Assembly (NCBI RefSeq): GCF_004345615.1
Contig: NZ_SLWK01000013.1
Location: 25,453 to 89,452 of the forward strand
Origin: Natronoflexus pectinivorans
GTDB taxonomy: Bacteria; Bacteroidota; Bacteroidia; Bacteroidales; Marinilabiliaceae
Length of the DNA stretch: 64,000 bases
Reading direction: 5' to 3'
Shown: positions 41,157 through 51,600 of the stretch, piece by piece
How positions within the stretch are numbered: the first letter of the stretch is position 1
Layout: every line of letters begins with the position of its first letter
The notes under the pieces: model-generated
Told to the model about the DNA's origin: nothing
Databases searched by the model: none
What the model saw: the letters and a program-made list of their open reading frames with translations, nothing else
Made by a program: the position numbers and the translations under genes

Positions 41157-42406
41157 TATTGATTTTTATCGAAAAGTTGATTGATTACACTTACGTATTC
41201 AGTGAGTCGGCCATTGTCAGAAACATTTTTCAGTCGGCGGACAATGCGGCTTTTCAGCTTTTTGGACATGTGGGTGTTGAATTTCCTCATTTGTTCGAAC
41301 TCGTCATCGGAAAACTCTCCCTTGAAAGCATTTAATTCCTTTTCGTAAATGGCATCAATAACTTTGTCGATATTGCGAATCGCAGGCGCAAGATTTTGTC
41401 CGTTTAGCCAATTGGTAAACTCTTTCACTTTTTCATCTACAATTGCCTCTGCAACTGCAACGTACTCCTGCTTTCTTTCGGCATTCATAGCAATTACTTC
41501 TTCAAGGTCGTCAACGTTATATAAAGTTATAAATGGAATATCTGAAACATTGGAATGGATATTACGGGGTACTCCCAAATCAATCATCAAAACCTTCTCG
41601 TGTCCGTTCAGGTGTGGTTGAATTAATTCTGCATTGAAAATAGGTTCCTTGCCTGCAATGGAGGTAATGATTATTTCAGCGGTATGAATCCCATCCATCA
41701 GCTGTTCGAACGGCAGCACATTGCAACTATATTCAGAAGCCAGTTTACGTGCAGTCTCTTCTGTACGATTGGTAACACTGATGTTTCTGCAACCTTTTTT
41801 GTGAAGGTTTTTTAATACCAGTTCTCCGGTGTCTCCGGTACCAACAAGTAGAATATTCCTATTTTCGAGGTCGCAGAACTGTTCAAAACACTTCTCAACG
41901 GCAGCATAGCTTACTGAGCAAGCTCCTCGGTTAAAAGGGGTACTCATCCGAACCTGTTTACTGCACTCCAATGCTTTATTAAAGAACCTGTGAAATAATT
42001 TTCCTATGCTACCACGCTCTTCAGCTTCTGCATAGGAATTTTTCACCTGCGCAACTATCTGGTACTCTCCCACAATCATGGAGTCCATTCCGGAAGTCAC
42101 TCTAAAAAAATGGCGAACAGTATCGTGATGAAATAATTGAAAAAGATAGGTTTGAATGTCTTCAGAAAAATTCTTAACTCCTTGCAATGCCCCATGTATT
42201 ATTTTGGCTGCACCATTGGTACAAATATTCTCTGCGGAAAAGTATATTTCTGTCCTGTTACAGGTTGATAAAATAACCAGTTCCTTGATATACTCTCCAC
42301 TCAAAATTCTTCTAGCAAGCAAATCGGCTTCCTCTCGGTCAAAGGCCAGTTGTTCCCGCACCTTTACCGAAGCTGATTTGTGACTAACTCCAATAACTCC
42401 AATCAT
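41156..42406 (-). CDS. hemA: Glutamyl-tRNA reductase
   Basis: This 416-residue protein reduces glutamyl-tRNA to glutamate-1-semialdehyde, the first committed step of the C5 heme route. Visible features are the GVSHKSASVKVREQLAF start, the catalytic cysteine in LSTCNRTEIYF (about 50), the MDSMIVGEYQIVAQVK tRNA-recognition region, the NADPH-binding Rossmann loop LLVGTGDTGELV and the C-terminal dimerisation helices. It is the first gene of the heme run; a promoter is expected between 42407 and 42574, but I could not identify a full one. Confidence 0.96.
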   Translation of the reverse strand: MIGVIGVSHKSASVKVREQLAFDREEADLLARRILSGEYIKELVILSTCNRTEIYFSAENICTNGAAKIIHGALQGVKNFSEDIQTYLFQLFHHDTVRHFFRVTSGMDSMIVGEYQIVAQVKNSYAEAEERGSIGKLFHRFFNKALECSKQVRMSTPFNRGACSVSYAAVEKCFEQFCDLENRNILLVGTGDTGELVLKNLHKKGCRNISVTNRTEETARKLASEYSCNVLPFEQLMDGIHTAEIIITSIAGKEPIFNAELIQPHLNGHEKVLMIDLGVPRNIHSNVSDIPFITLYNVDDLEEVIAMNAERKQEYVAVAEAIVDEKVKEFTNWLNGQNLAPAIRNIDKVIDAIYEKELNAFKGEFSDDEFEQMRKFNTHMSKKLKSRIVRRLKNVSDNGRLTEYVSVINQLFDKNQ

Positions 42407-42573
42407 ATCCTAAATAAACAATGGCTTGTTTCACCTGGTTAAAAGGGGAATTTTTATCCCGGTAATTTTGAAGCTATAAAATTAAGAATTTTTATACTTG
42501 AATCCATCATTTTAATACAAAAATATCCTGTTTAGGGTGTATATCGATGTTTTTCAAGGTGGTTTTATGATTT

Positions 42574-42876
42574 GGGGACGTTAGTCCTATAATACTAAAT
42601 ATTTATTGATTTTCGAAATTAATCACATGAGCTAAATGAATGTTGCAATTTGGCAGGAGTCCTAATATTATGGAAGTAAGATGCCAGGGCTAACGCCCCT
42701 AAAATATTAATTGAATATCCTCTTCCATGGTAGTACTTCTACATTATAGATGGAATCATTTTTTTATATTGTACTCAATATTTATTTGATGTACTTTCGT
42801 TGAGGGGCGTAGCCCTGTAATCTTCGTAGAAAGAAGAATCGGAGGATGACAATGGAGGGGCGTTAGCCCTGAAATC
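42574..42876. repeat. Cluster of four AGGGGCGTTAGCCCTG-type repeats
   Basis: Units near 42574 (GGGGACGTTAGTCCT, diverged), 42685 (CAGGGCTAACGCCCCT, inverted), 42803 (AGGGGCGTAGCCCTG) and 42856 (AGGGGCGTTAGCCCTG) alternate in orientation within the 717-base gap between hemA and the lipoprotein gene. Each is partly palindromic, and neighbours can pair into long hairpins. The rest of the gap is AT-rich with no gene seen. Confidence 0.75.
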
Positions 42877-43123
42877 TAAAAAAAGCTCATCCAGTTTTTA
42901 TTAATCGTCAGATAAAAATTCCACCTCAGGCACAAAATTTGCTAATAGAGCAATAAATGATGGAGTTTTGTCCATATTTTTCATAATTTTATAGAAAAAT
43001 AGTTTGTTGATTCAGACCAATTAAAACTTGGATGAAGAACGCTTATAAGTCTCTGTTTTTCACCAACAATACTCGTTTCCAAATTAAGATATTGTATATA
43101 TTAAAACCTTTCATGCTTAAATA

Positions 43124-43483
43124 ATGAAGAAGTTTCTATATTTTTTCGGATTATCAATACTTGTCGTATTGATATTTACCGGTTGTGATAAGGACGATGA
43201 CTTTGATGAAGCTCTTTTGCCAGGAAAATGGCAATCAGGAACTCTATTTGAACGTTATTTTGCAAATGGAACAGGTTACAGATGGAATACTGCAGATGAC
43301 GTTCAAGAGGACGAAGCGCAGGATTATACATGGACGCTTGTAAAGGACGAATTAACTCAAATCCATATTATGGAAATAGGCGGCAACGTCCCTCGCTACT
43401 ATACAGTAACAGAATTGACGAGTACCCGGCTCAGATACGAAGGTCACGGACGTACCTTTTCGTTTACGAGAGTAAATGAATAG
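43124..43483 (+). CDS. Small lipocalin-like surface lipoprotein
   Basis: This 119-residue protein has a lipoprotein signal (FGLSILVVLIFTGC, lipidated Cys21) directly followed by DKDDDFDE, a strong match to the lysine-acidic export signal that sends Bacteroidota lipoproteins to the cell surface. The short mature part (LLPGKWQSGTLFERYF, then strands ending TFSFTRV) resembles lipocalin-like domains of this phylum. Function is unknown. It is followed by an AsmA-like gene on the same strand after 54 bases. Confidence 0.8.
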   Translation: MKKFLYFFGLSILVVLIFTGCDKDDDFDEALLPGKWQSGTLFERYFANGTGYRWNTADDVQEDEAQDYTWTLVKDELTQIHIMEIGGNVPRYYTVTELTSTRLRYEGHGRTFSFTRVNE

Positions 43484-43537
43484 AACAACATAAAACTTGC
43501 TATTTCCTGCCTAAGTTTACAATCTAATTATAACCTG

Positions 43538-46500
43538 ATGAAGAGATATTTAAAACCTGCTATCATAACCGTATTATCGGTGTTGGTTGTTCTGTTTATA
43601 ATTATCAGCGTTGCTTTATGGCTGGTGTTCACTCCCGAAAGGCTCACTCCCATTGTCAGAAAGCAAGCTGAAAAGCACTTGCCATATCATACTGAAATAG
43701 GGGAAGTGGAGCTCACCTTTTTCAGCACCTTTCCGCAATTTGGCTTAAGAATTAATGAACTGACCATTCTTAGTCCATTCAGTGGGGCTAAAAGTGACAC
43801 ACTCCTTCATGCAGGGCAGTTTACAGGTATTATAGACTTCTTAGCATGGTGGAAAAATGACCAGGTGATTATTGAAAAGGTCATTTTAAAAAATGGACTT
43901 GTCAACCTGTTTACAGACTCTACCGGCAATTCCAATTTTTCTCTGTTTCTCGACGAAACAGAGAAAACAGAAGATGAGTCCGATGAAAAAGTAAAAACTG
44001 ATTCGGAATTTCCATTTGACCTCATCAACCTTAAAAGGGCCGACCTCGATAATCTGAACATCTACTATACCGATTTATCTGCAAATATCGTTACAGAAAT
44101 CACCCAACTAACCACTTCCATTACAGGAAAAATGCAAGGAGACAACATATCGGGCTCCATCAACCTGAAAAATGCCAACTTTATTTTCCTATTGAATGAT
44201 ATGCTAACCGAGGTTGACAACTTAAAAACTTCGGGCAATTTTGATATTGAGGGTGATGAGATAACCGGAAATTTTGATATTAAAGATGGTGATGTTACCT
44301 ATATCTATGATACCATGGAGGCCTTTGTGAAAAACATTTCAGGTTCGTTGGCAGGCACCATGCTTCCCGACCACATTGAAGGAAACATCAATATTTCTCA
44401 ATCACAGGTTACATTTGGTTACGATGGCGAAACATACCTGAATAACGCATCCGTTATCATAAACGCTCCTTCGACTACATTCATTCCTTCTCGGGTATGG
44501 CTTAACCTAGATGATGCAACAGCTTCGGTAAACCAACTTGCAGCAAACTTATCCGGAACTCTGGAAGTTGATACAGTAGGTATCATTCATACAAACATGG
44601 GGTATCAGCTTGAAAATTGGCGAATCAGAGAAATCATAGCCATGGTTCCTCCGGCTTTCCATGAGTATTTGGAAGGAATAGAAATTGATGGTATAATAAG
44701 CTCCACCGGAATGATAACAGGCATTTACAGTGATTCGGTGATGCCGTTGATGGATATCAAACTGCAATTAACAAATGGAAGTTTTAACTATGCCGAGTAT
44801 CCTTTGCCCATGAGAAATATGAACGGTGACGTTCATATTTTTACCGATTTGGCCGATGATGCAAAATCATTTGTGCGAATTAATCGCTTCAATGCCTCAA
44901 CAGCAAACTCATCTTTTACTACATCTGGAGTAATAAACCGCTTGTTTTCAGACATCCATACCAATTTAAGCACCAGGGCTAATTTATGGATGGAAGAGTT
45001 TAATCATCTGATTCCGGAAGAGTTGAATACCAGCATGAAAGGCCGTTTGAACGGACGTGTCCGTTCAAACTTTAGCATGTCGCAAATGGAAAATATGGAA
45101 CTTGAGAAAATGAGATTTTCAGGTTCTGCCACATTTACGGAATTTGAAATGGTTTACGATACCATTTCTTTAAAAACCAACGGTTCAAAACTGGATTTTA
45201 CGCTTCCCAATCCAGATAAATCTGACCAAAACCCGGGTTTTGCGCAATTCAGATTCTCGGTATCAGAACTGTTTGCAAGCGTAAATGAAGATATGCATAC
45301 CACCGTAAAAAACGGAGAACTCTTTCTTGAAACCTCCGATTTCAGAGACTCCACAAGAATTCCACAAGTTATATGCACCTTTAATTTGGAAGAGGTGTAT
45401 GCCGAAATGGATACCATTCGCCTAACCATTCGCCAGCCAAACGGCAAGTTTTTGCTTGCTCCAATGGCCGGAAATCCTGAACAACCCGATATAGAACTAT
45501 ACTATAAAGGCGATTTCCTGGAACTGTTCGCCGGCGAAAACAACATCGAGATTGGGAAAGTTGATTTAAGAACCGGCATGCAACACGTTGCACCTGCGGA
45601 GGAAGATTTTTTCATGCAGTGGCTTATCAATGGATTTTTAGACATGAGCAATGCCAATTTTGCTTTGCATGCACTCTCCTACCCGGTTCAAATACCGGTG
45701 GTTAAAATGGACTTCGACCCTGAGAACTTCAATTTTAAAGAAGGGCGAATGATGATTGGAAACTCTGATTTTCATTTGTCCGGAGAGATGCGAAATATCC
45801 TATCATGGATAAGAGGTGACTCCATCCTTACCGGTAGATTTAACTTTGATTCAGACATTACGGATGTCACTCAACTCATGAGCCTGACCAGCGGATTGGG
45901 AATTGAAGAATCGGTTGAATCATTGAATGTAGAAACCAGTGCTGACCTTGCAGAAGATGGCGAATTTACAGGGCCTTACATGGTACCTCAGGGTGTGGAT
46001 TTTATTTTGCAAAGCAACATCAGAAAAGCAACCTTTGGTGTTGATACAGCCAGAAATGTATTAGGTGAAGTAATTATAAATGATGGAATTCTGGTACTTC
46101 AGGATCTCACTTTTAGCACTTCAGCAGCAGAGATGCAGATGACATCAATTTACCGAACACCACGGAAGAACCATCTCTATCTGGGGCTTGATTTTCACAT
46201 GTTGGATATTCAAATCAACGAACTGTTAAATTTGATTCCGGACATTGATACAATCATGCCAATGCTACGCTCATTTAAAGGAACCGGAGAATTTCATATA
46301 GCCGTAGAAACTTATATGGACTCAACATACACACTGAAAATGTCTACTCTCAGAGGGGCTTCATCGATAGTAGGGAACGATTTGGTTCTAATGGATGGAG
46401 AAACTTTTAGCAAAATAGCAAGAAGGCTTTGGTTCAGTAGGAAAGCCGAAAATAAAGTGGATACATTATCTGCTGAATTTACCATTTTTGAAGACCAGGT

Positions 46501-46810
46501 GGATATCTACCCGTTCCTAATTGTGATGGACAGATACGGTGCAGTTATATCGGGAAACCATAATCTTGATATGACTTTTGATTACCATATATCTTTGGTG
46601 AGGTCACCGCTGCCTTTCCGATTGGGATTGGATGTGAAAGGAACCCCTGACAGGATGCGCCGAAGATTGGCATGGCCACAGTACGGAAGATATTACAGAC
46701 CTTCGTCACAAAGGCTGGTAGCCAACAAGCAACTTGAGTTGAGGGACATCATTCGTCAATCGTTATTACAAAATTTAAGAAGAAGAGAAGAGAGCCAGAA
46801 TCAGGAATAA
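43538..46810 (+). CDS. AsmA-family protein
   Basis: This 1090-residue protein has one N-terminal membrane helix (about 8-34) and then a long repetitive beta-rich periplasmic part. The start pattern LTPIVRKQAEKHLPYHTEIGEVELTFFSTFPQFGLRINELTI is the AsmA N-terminal domain (motif split across residues 38-80). The last 250 residues match AsmA-like C-terminal domains (LTFSTSAAEMQMTSIYR, LDMTFDYHISLVRSPLPFRLGLDVKGTPD in parts). AsmA-like proteins form hydrophobic grooves thought to carry phospholipids between membranes. A terminator follows directly. Confidence 0.88.
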   Translation: MKRYLKPAIITVLSVLVVLFIIISVALWLVFTPERLTPIVRKQAEKHLPYHTEIGEVELTFFSTFPQFGLRINELTILSPFSGAKSDTLLHAGQFTGIIDFLAWWKNDQVIIEKVILKNGLVNLFTDSTGNSNFSLFLDETEKTEDESDEKVKTDSEFPFDLINLKRADLDNLNIYYTDLSANIVTEITQLTTSITGKMQGDNISGSINLKNANFIFLLNDMLTEVDNLKTSGNFDIEGDEITGNFDIKDGDVTYIYDTMEAFVKNISGSLAGTMLPDHIEGNINISQSQVTFGYDGETYLNNASVIINAPSTTFIPSRVWLNLDDATASVNQLAANLSGTLEVDTVGIIHTNMGYQLENWRIREIIAMVPPAFHEYLEGIEIDGIISSTGMITGIYSDSVMPLMDIKLQLTNGSFNYAEYPLPMRNMNGDVHIFTDLADDAKSFVRINRFNASTANSSFTTSGVINRLFSDIHTNLSTRANLWMEEFNHLIPEELNTSMKGRLNGRVRSNFSMSQMENMELEKMRFSGSATFTEFEMVYDTISLKTNGSKLDFTLPNPDKSDQNPGFAQFRFSVSELFASVNEDMHTTVKNGELFLETSDFRDSTRIPQVICTFNLEEVYAEMDTIRLTIRQPNGKFLLAPMAGNPEQPDIELYYKGDFLELFAGENNIEIGKVDLRTGMQHVAPAEEDFFMQWLINGFLDMSNANFALHALSYPVQIPVVKMDFDPENFNFKEGRMMIGNSDFHLSGEMRNILSWIRGDSILTGRFNFDSDITDVTQLMSLTSGLGIEESVESLNVETSADLAEDGEFTGPYMVPQGVDFILQSNIRKATFGVDTARNVLGEVIINDGILVLQDLTFSTSAAEMQMTSIYRTPRKNHLYLGLDFHMLDIQINELLNLIPDIDTIMPMLRSFKGTGEFHIAVETYMDSTYTLKMSTLRGASSIVGNDLVLMDGETFSKIARRLWFSRKAENKVDTLSAEFTIFEDQVDIYPFLIVMDRYGAVISGNHNLDMTFDYHISLVRSPLPFRLGLDVKGTPDRMRRRLAWPQYGRYYRPSSQRLVANKQLELRDIIRQSLLQNLRRREESQNQE

Positions 46811-46832
46811 ACTTTTTTTAGAGTGATTTTTT

Positions 46833-46862
46833 AAGAGGGGTGTCTGAAAACACCCCTCTTTT
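46833..46862 (+). terminator. Intrinsic terminator after the AsmA-like gene
   Basis: AAGAGGGGTGT (46833-46843), loop CTGAAA, ACACCCCTCTT (46850-46860) and a short T-run. The following 258 bases up to ddh are AT-rich with no gene seen. Confidence 0.88.
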
Positions 46863-47120
46863 GTTGAAAAATGCTATTATGACCGATAAACAGGCAATAA
46901 TTAACTCTCTTTTTCCTAAATCTTACAATAAAACATAAAATAAAAATCACTAAATATCGAAAACTATCACAAAAAGAGCGCAAAAATCTTCAATTTGTAA
47001 TTCTCGTTAAATTTTGCGAAATTTGTGCTTCGTAATTAAAAAATGGAGCCGGAGAGAAGATACAAAACAGATTAATCTTTACTTTATCCGGAACCAAAAA
47101 ACCATAAAAAACCAGGTATT

Positions 47121-48026
47121 ATGAGTAAAATCAGAGTAGCAGTAGTAAGTTACGGAAACATTGGTAAATTTTCAGTAGAAGCCATACAGGCCGCACCCGA
47201 TATGGAGTTGGCAGGTGTTGTACGTCGTGCAGGTTCTACCGGCAACAATCCTCCGGAGCTCGCTGATATAAAAGTAGTTTCAGATATTTCAGAATTAGGA
47301 AAAGTGGATGTGGCCGTTTTGTGCTCTCCAACCCGCAGCATTCCCCAGGTTGCCAAAGCCATTATGGAGAAAGGAATATGCACGGTTGACAGTTTCGATA
47401 TCCATGGAGATGAGATGTTAAAATTGCGTTCCCTTTTGGATGAAACCGGAAAGAAGCACAATTCAAAGGCCATTATTTCAGCAGGATGGGATCCGGGAAG
47501 TGACTCGGTGGTTCGCACCCTACTGTTAGCCATGGCACCTAAAGGGCTTACCTACACCAACTTTGGTCCCGGAATGAGCATGGGACACTCAGTGGTGGCT
47601 AAGGGCAAAGATGGCGTAAAAGATGCACTTTCCATGACTATCCCAACCGGCACAGGAATTCACCGTCGCATGGTTTATGTTGAACTGGAAGCCGGTGCTG
47701 ATGCAGATAAAGTTGCAAAAGACATTAAAGTCGACAGCTATTTCTGTAATGATGAAACACATGTGATTCCTGTCCCCAGTGTAGATGATTTAAAAGACAT
47801 GGGACATGGCGTATTACTTGAACATAAAGGAGTTTCAGGTAAAACTCAGAATCAACTTTTCGAGTTTAAAATGAAGATAAATAATCCTGCCTTAACAGCT
47901 CAGATTCTGATTTCCTGTGCACGTGCCGCATTAAAACAGAAACCCGGAGCATACACCATGCCAGAAATTCCACCCATTGACTATTTGGTTGGAGATAAAG
48001 ATGCTTTACTGAAGAAACTTGTTTAA
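47121..48026 (+). CDS. ddh: meso-Diaminopimelate D-dehydrogenase
   Basis: This 301-residue protein begins with the Rossmann motif VAVVSYGNIGKFSVEAIQ and has the substrate-region segments ISAGWDPGSDSVVRTLL and FGPGMSMGHSVVAKGKDGV, all typical of Ddh. It makes meso-diaminopimelate from tetrahydrodipicolinate in one NADPH-dependent step, serving lysine and peptidoglycan synthesis. Length is within the family range of about 300-330. It is monocistronic, with a very strong terminator 30 bases after the stop. Confidence 0.93.
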   Translation: MSKIRVAVVSYGNIGKFSVEAIQAAPDMELAGVVRRAGSTGNNPPELADIKVVSDISELGKVDVAVLCSPTRSIPQVAKAIMEKGICTVDSFDIHGDEMLKLRSLLDETGKKHNSKAIISAGWDPGSDSVVRTLLLAMAPKGLTYTNFGPGMSMGHSVVAKGKDGVKDALSMTIPTGTGIHRRMVYVELEAGADADKVAKDIKVDSYFCNDETHVIPVPSVDDLKDMGHGVLLEHKGVSGKTQNQLFEFKMKINNPALTAQILISCARAALKQKPGAYTMPEIPPIDYLVGDKDALLKKLV

Positions 48027-48056
48027 ACGGAAGAAAGCTTGTTGTGAATAAACCTT

Positions 48057-48088
48057 AAAAGGCGGCCTCGAAAGAGGCCGCCTTTTTT
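48057..48088 (+). terminator. Intrinsic terminator after ddh
   Basis: AAAAGGCGGCCTC (48057-48069), loop GAAA, GAGGCCGCCTTTT (48074-48086), then TT. A 13-bp stem with a GNRA loop. Confidence 0.93.
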
Positions 48089-48119
48089 ATGCTCATAATG
48101 TTGTAAACCTGAATCAATA

Positions 48120-48235
48120 TCGTTTAGTTAAGACCTGACAGGTTTCGATATTCTTATTAGGACAGGATAATAAAATAAACAATATCAATTAGTTACCGGA
48201 AATAAACTGTCAGGTTATTTCGCTTAACTAAACGA
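48120..48235. repeat. Nested inverted repeat
   Basis: TCGTTTAGTTAAG (48120-48132) is matched by CTTAACTAAACGA (48223-48235). Inside, ACCTGACAG (48133-48141) is matched by CTGTCAGGT (48207-48215). The seven-base insertion on the right arm keeps it from being a plain hairpin. Probably a dispersed palindromic element. Confidence 0.65.
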
Positions 48236-48625
48236 CATTCAATCCTGAATCACAAAAAAACATTGAAACCTGATTTATGTTTCCGTAAGTTAAACCTTAG
48301 GTTAATATCTGAACATAAACTTGAAACCCCTTGATTACCTACATTTTATTTTCAAGTCAGAATCGCAATATAAAGATTGAAACTTTCTATATGTCATGTA
48401 CGTACCTAATGTTTAAATGAACTTTTTTCAGACAATAAAACGAATTATCATAGCCACTTATGCATAGGTAGAGTTTTTTTTGCGTTTTGTTATGAAATGT
48501 TAATTTAATTTCGTATTATTAAACTTGAATACCAGAAATATAATAGCATATGGTACCAATCAGAGTAAATTTGCTCATTTCATTAAAATATAAAAAGTAA
48601 CATTTATAGAAACTGTAAACAACCT
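48236..48625. other. AT-rich spacer upstream of the sensor kinase
   Basis: This stretch is 390 bases with no ORF or RNA that I can support. A TAATTTCG box (48506-48513) with a TTTTG 16 bases upstream resembles a weak Bacteroidota promoter for the kinase gene. It is about 110 bases from the start codon. Confidence 0.4.
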
Positions 48626-51600
48626 ATGCTGCGCATTATTCTAACATACATAATTCTCATATTTTCATCACTTTGTTCCATCGCGCAGAACCAGAACAAA
48701 CAGTTTATCCAGTTTACCACAGCAACAGGACTCTCCCACAGTCATGTGAGAGCCATTTACCAGGACAGGTTTGGATACATGTGGTTTGGCACGGGTGACG
48801 GACTTAACAGATTTGATGGACACAACTTTAGGGTATTTACGGCAGGATTAACACAATATGAAGGTCTCATTCATCCATCAATCAATGATATTTCAAAAAA
48901 GAACAAAGATGAGATGTGGATCTGTACATCTCTGGGAGTTTCCATCTATAATCTTAATACTGACGCTATTTATCCTTTCCACTATTTCCAAAATCAAAAT
49001 ATTGAACGCTCATTTACTGACTCAAAAAGCAATGTTTGGTTTGGATCGCAAAACGGCCTTTTTAAATACATCCCTGAAAAAGATACAATAATAACATTTA
49101 CACATTCTGACTCACCCAAAAGTCTATCGCATAATCAGGTAAGATCTATTTTTGAAGATTCGTCAGGGAATCTATGGATCGGAACAAACAATGGTCTAAA
49201 TCTTTATTTACCAGAAGAAAAATCATTTAAACGGTACGATACTGATTTTAAAGGAGAAGTCCGTGCAATTGTTGAAGATAAGAATAATAGACTATGGATT
49301 GGAGTTAGCAGAGATGGAGTATATGAGTTTAAGAATTACTTAGCATTTCCGGAGAATGGAACTTTCTCAAAACTAACAAATAGCAATGTTAATAAATTAA
49401 TAATTAGAGATAACCAGTTATGGATTGGAAACAGTTCAGGTGGGAATGTTACAGTTGTTGACCTTAACTCTGTTACGAACAACAGAGAATCAATTAAATT
49501 TAGCACTTATGCTCATTATCCTCAAAACATGTGGGGGTTGAGTGATAACAATATTTCAAGCCTGTATAAAGACAGAAATGGAGACATCTGGATTGGAACC
49601 TATAGCGGGGGCGTAAATTTGTATAGTGCACGAATAAAGCAATTCAGGAATTACATCGTAAATCCGGTTCCGGGTATGTCAATCAGCAGCCATTTGATAA
49701 CCTCATTTCTGGACGATGATGATTATTTATGGATTGGTACAGGAGCCGGCCTTGATAGACTAAAAAAGGCAACAGGCGAAATCAAAACATTTTACTCATC
49801 CTCCTATTCTTCCGGGACATTAAAAGGCGAAGGAGTTGTAGCTCTTTACCGTGACAGTAGGGAGAATTTTTGGGTAGGGACATGGAATGGTGGATTAAAT
49901 CTGTTTAACCCCGATACAGAAGCTTTTAAAACATACGCACCATCAGAAAACCCCGGATCAATTTCAAGCCCACATGTATTTGCCATAAAGGAAGATCAAA
50001 ACAATAATTTGTGGGTAGCAACTATACATGGAGGATTAAACCGGTTTGATTATGAAAATGAAAGCTTTGAGGTATATAGAAATAATCCTGATGATCCTTA
50101 TTCATTACCCCACAATTCTGTAAATCATTTTTTTGAAGCATCAGATGGAACACTTATGCTAACCTGCTATTCAGCTTTTTCAATTTTTAATAAAGAATCG
50201 GGTACTTTCACTAATTTCATACACGATCCATCAGACCCTAAAAGTTTAAGAAGAGGTCAGACATTATTTGTTTTCGAAGACAGCAATAACAACATCTGGG
50301 TTGCCGGAAATCTGGGACTAAACTTGTTTAATAAAGAGGATCGTACATTTATCCACTACACCACCTATCATGGTTTGCCGAACAACACCATTCAGGGAAT
50401 ACTGGAAGACGATCATAAAAACCTATGGATAAGCACCAATAAGGGGATTGCGAAATTTATTAACGGTGCAGAAACACCTCAAAAACCCAACTTCAGATTA
50501 TATGATCAGTTTGACGGACTCGCGGCCGATGATTTCAGACCAAGAGCGGCAAAAAGGGGGACAGATGGATATATGAATTTTGGAACCTCCAGAGGTTTTG
50601 TAAGATTTCACCCTGACCACATACATGACAATCCAATTCCACCCGAAATAATCATAACAGATTTTCAGGTTTTTGGAACTGATGAAACTGAGAATATTGA
50701 GGAGCAGCTAGGAAAAATTAATGTTAATAATATTGATGAAATCCGTCTCAAATATAGACAAAACAACATAACTATCTTTTATTCGGCCATTAATTATCTG
50801 AATCCACAAAAAAACAGATATAAGTATCAACTAGAAGGGTATGAAAGCCAATGGCACGAAGTTGAAAACAGACGCTTTGCAACCTATACAAACCTTAGCC
50901 CTGGAAGATATACATTTAAAGTTGCCGGAACAAATAATGATGGGATTTGGAGTCTGGAACCAAAAGAATTGAAAATCGTCATCATACCGCCCTGGTGGCA
51001 AACGCCAATATTTAGAATTGCGACAATACTCTTTATTCTGCTGTGTGTATATCTTGGAATCCAGTACAGGTTTAGGGCTATTAGACGCAGAAACATGGAA
51101 CTGGAAGAGAGTGTGGCAAAACGAACTCAGGAACTCTCTGAAACAAATGCCTTACTGGAAGAGTCAAAAGAAGAGATTACATGCCAGAACTATGAATTAG
51201 AACGTCATCGAAACCAACTGGAAGATTTAGTTACCGAAAGAACGAAAGAGCTAATTAAGGCCAAAGAACAAGCTGAAATCTCGGACAAATTAAAAACAGC
51301 CTTTCTGGCGAATCTGAGCCATGAATTGCGTACTCCCATGAATGCCATCGTTGGTTTTTCCAATCTTCTGGTTCAGCCTGATCTGGACAATGAAGAGAAA
51401 AATTCTTACATCCAGATGATTAACACCAATACAGATACCTTGTTAACTTTAATAAATGACATCCTTGATATTTCTATGATTGAGACCAATCAGTTCAGCC
51501 TGACCAAACAATGGTTTTCCGTAAGACAAATAATGGAAGAACTGATTGCCTATTTCAACATGAAGAGTGAAAAGGAGATTGAATTAAAAGTCATTCAGGA

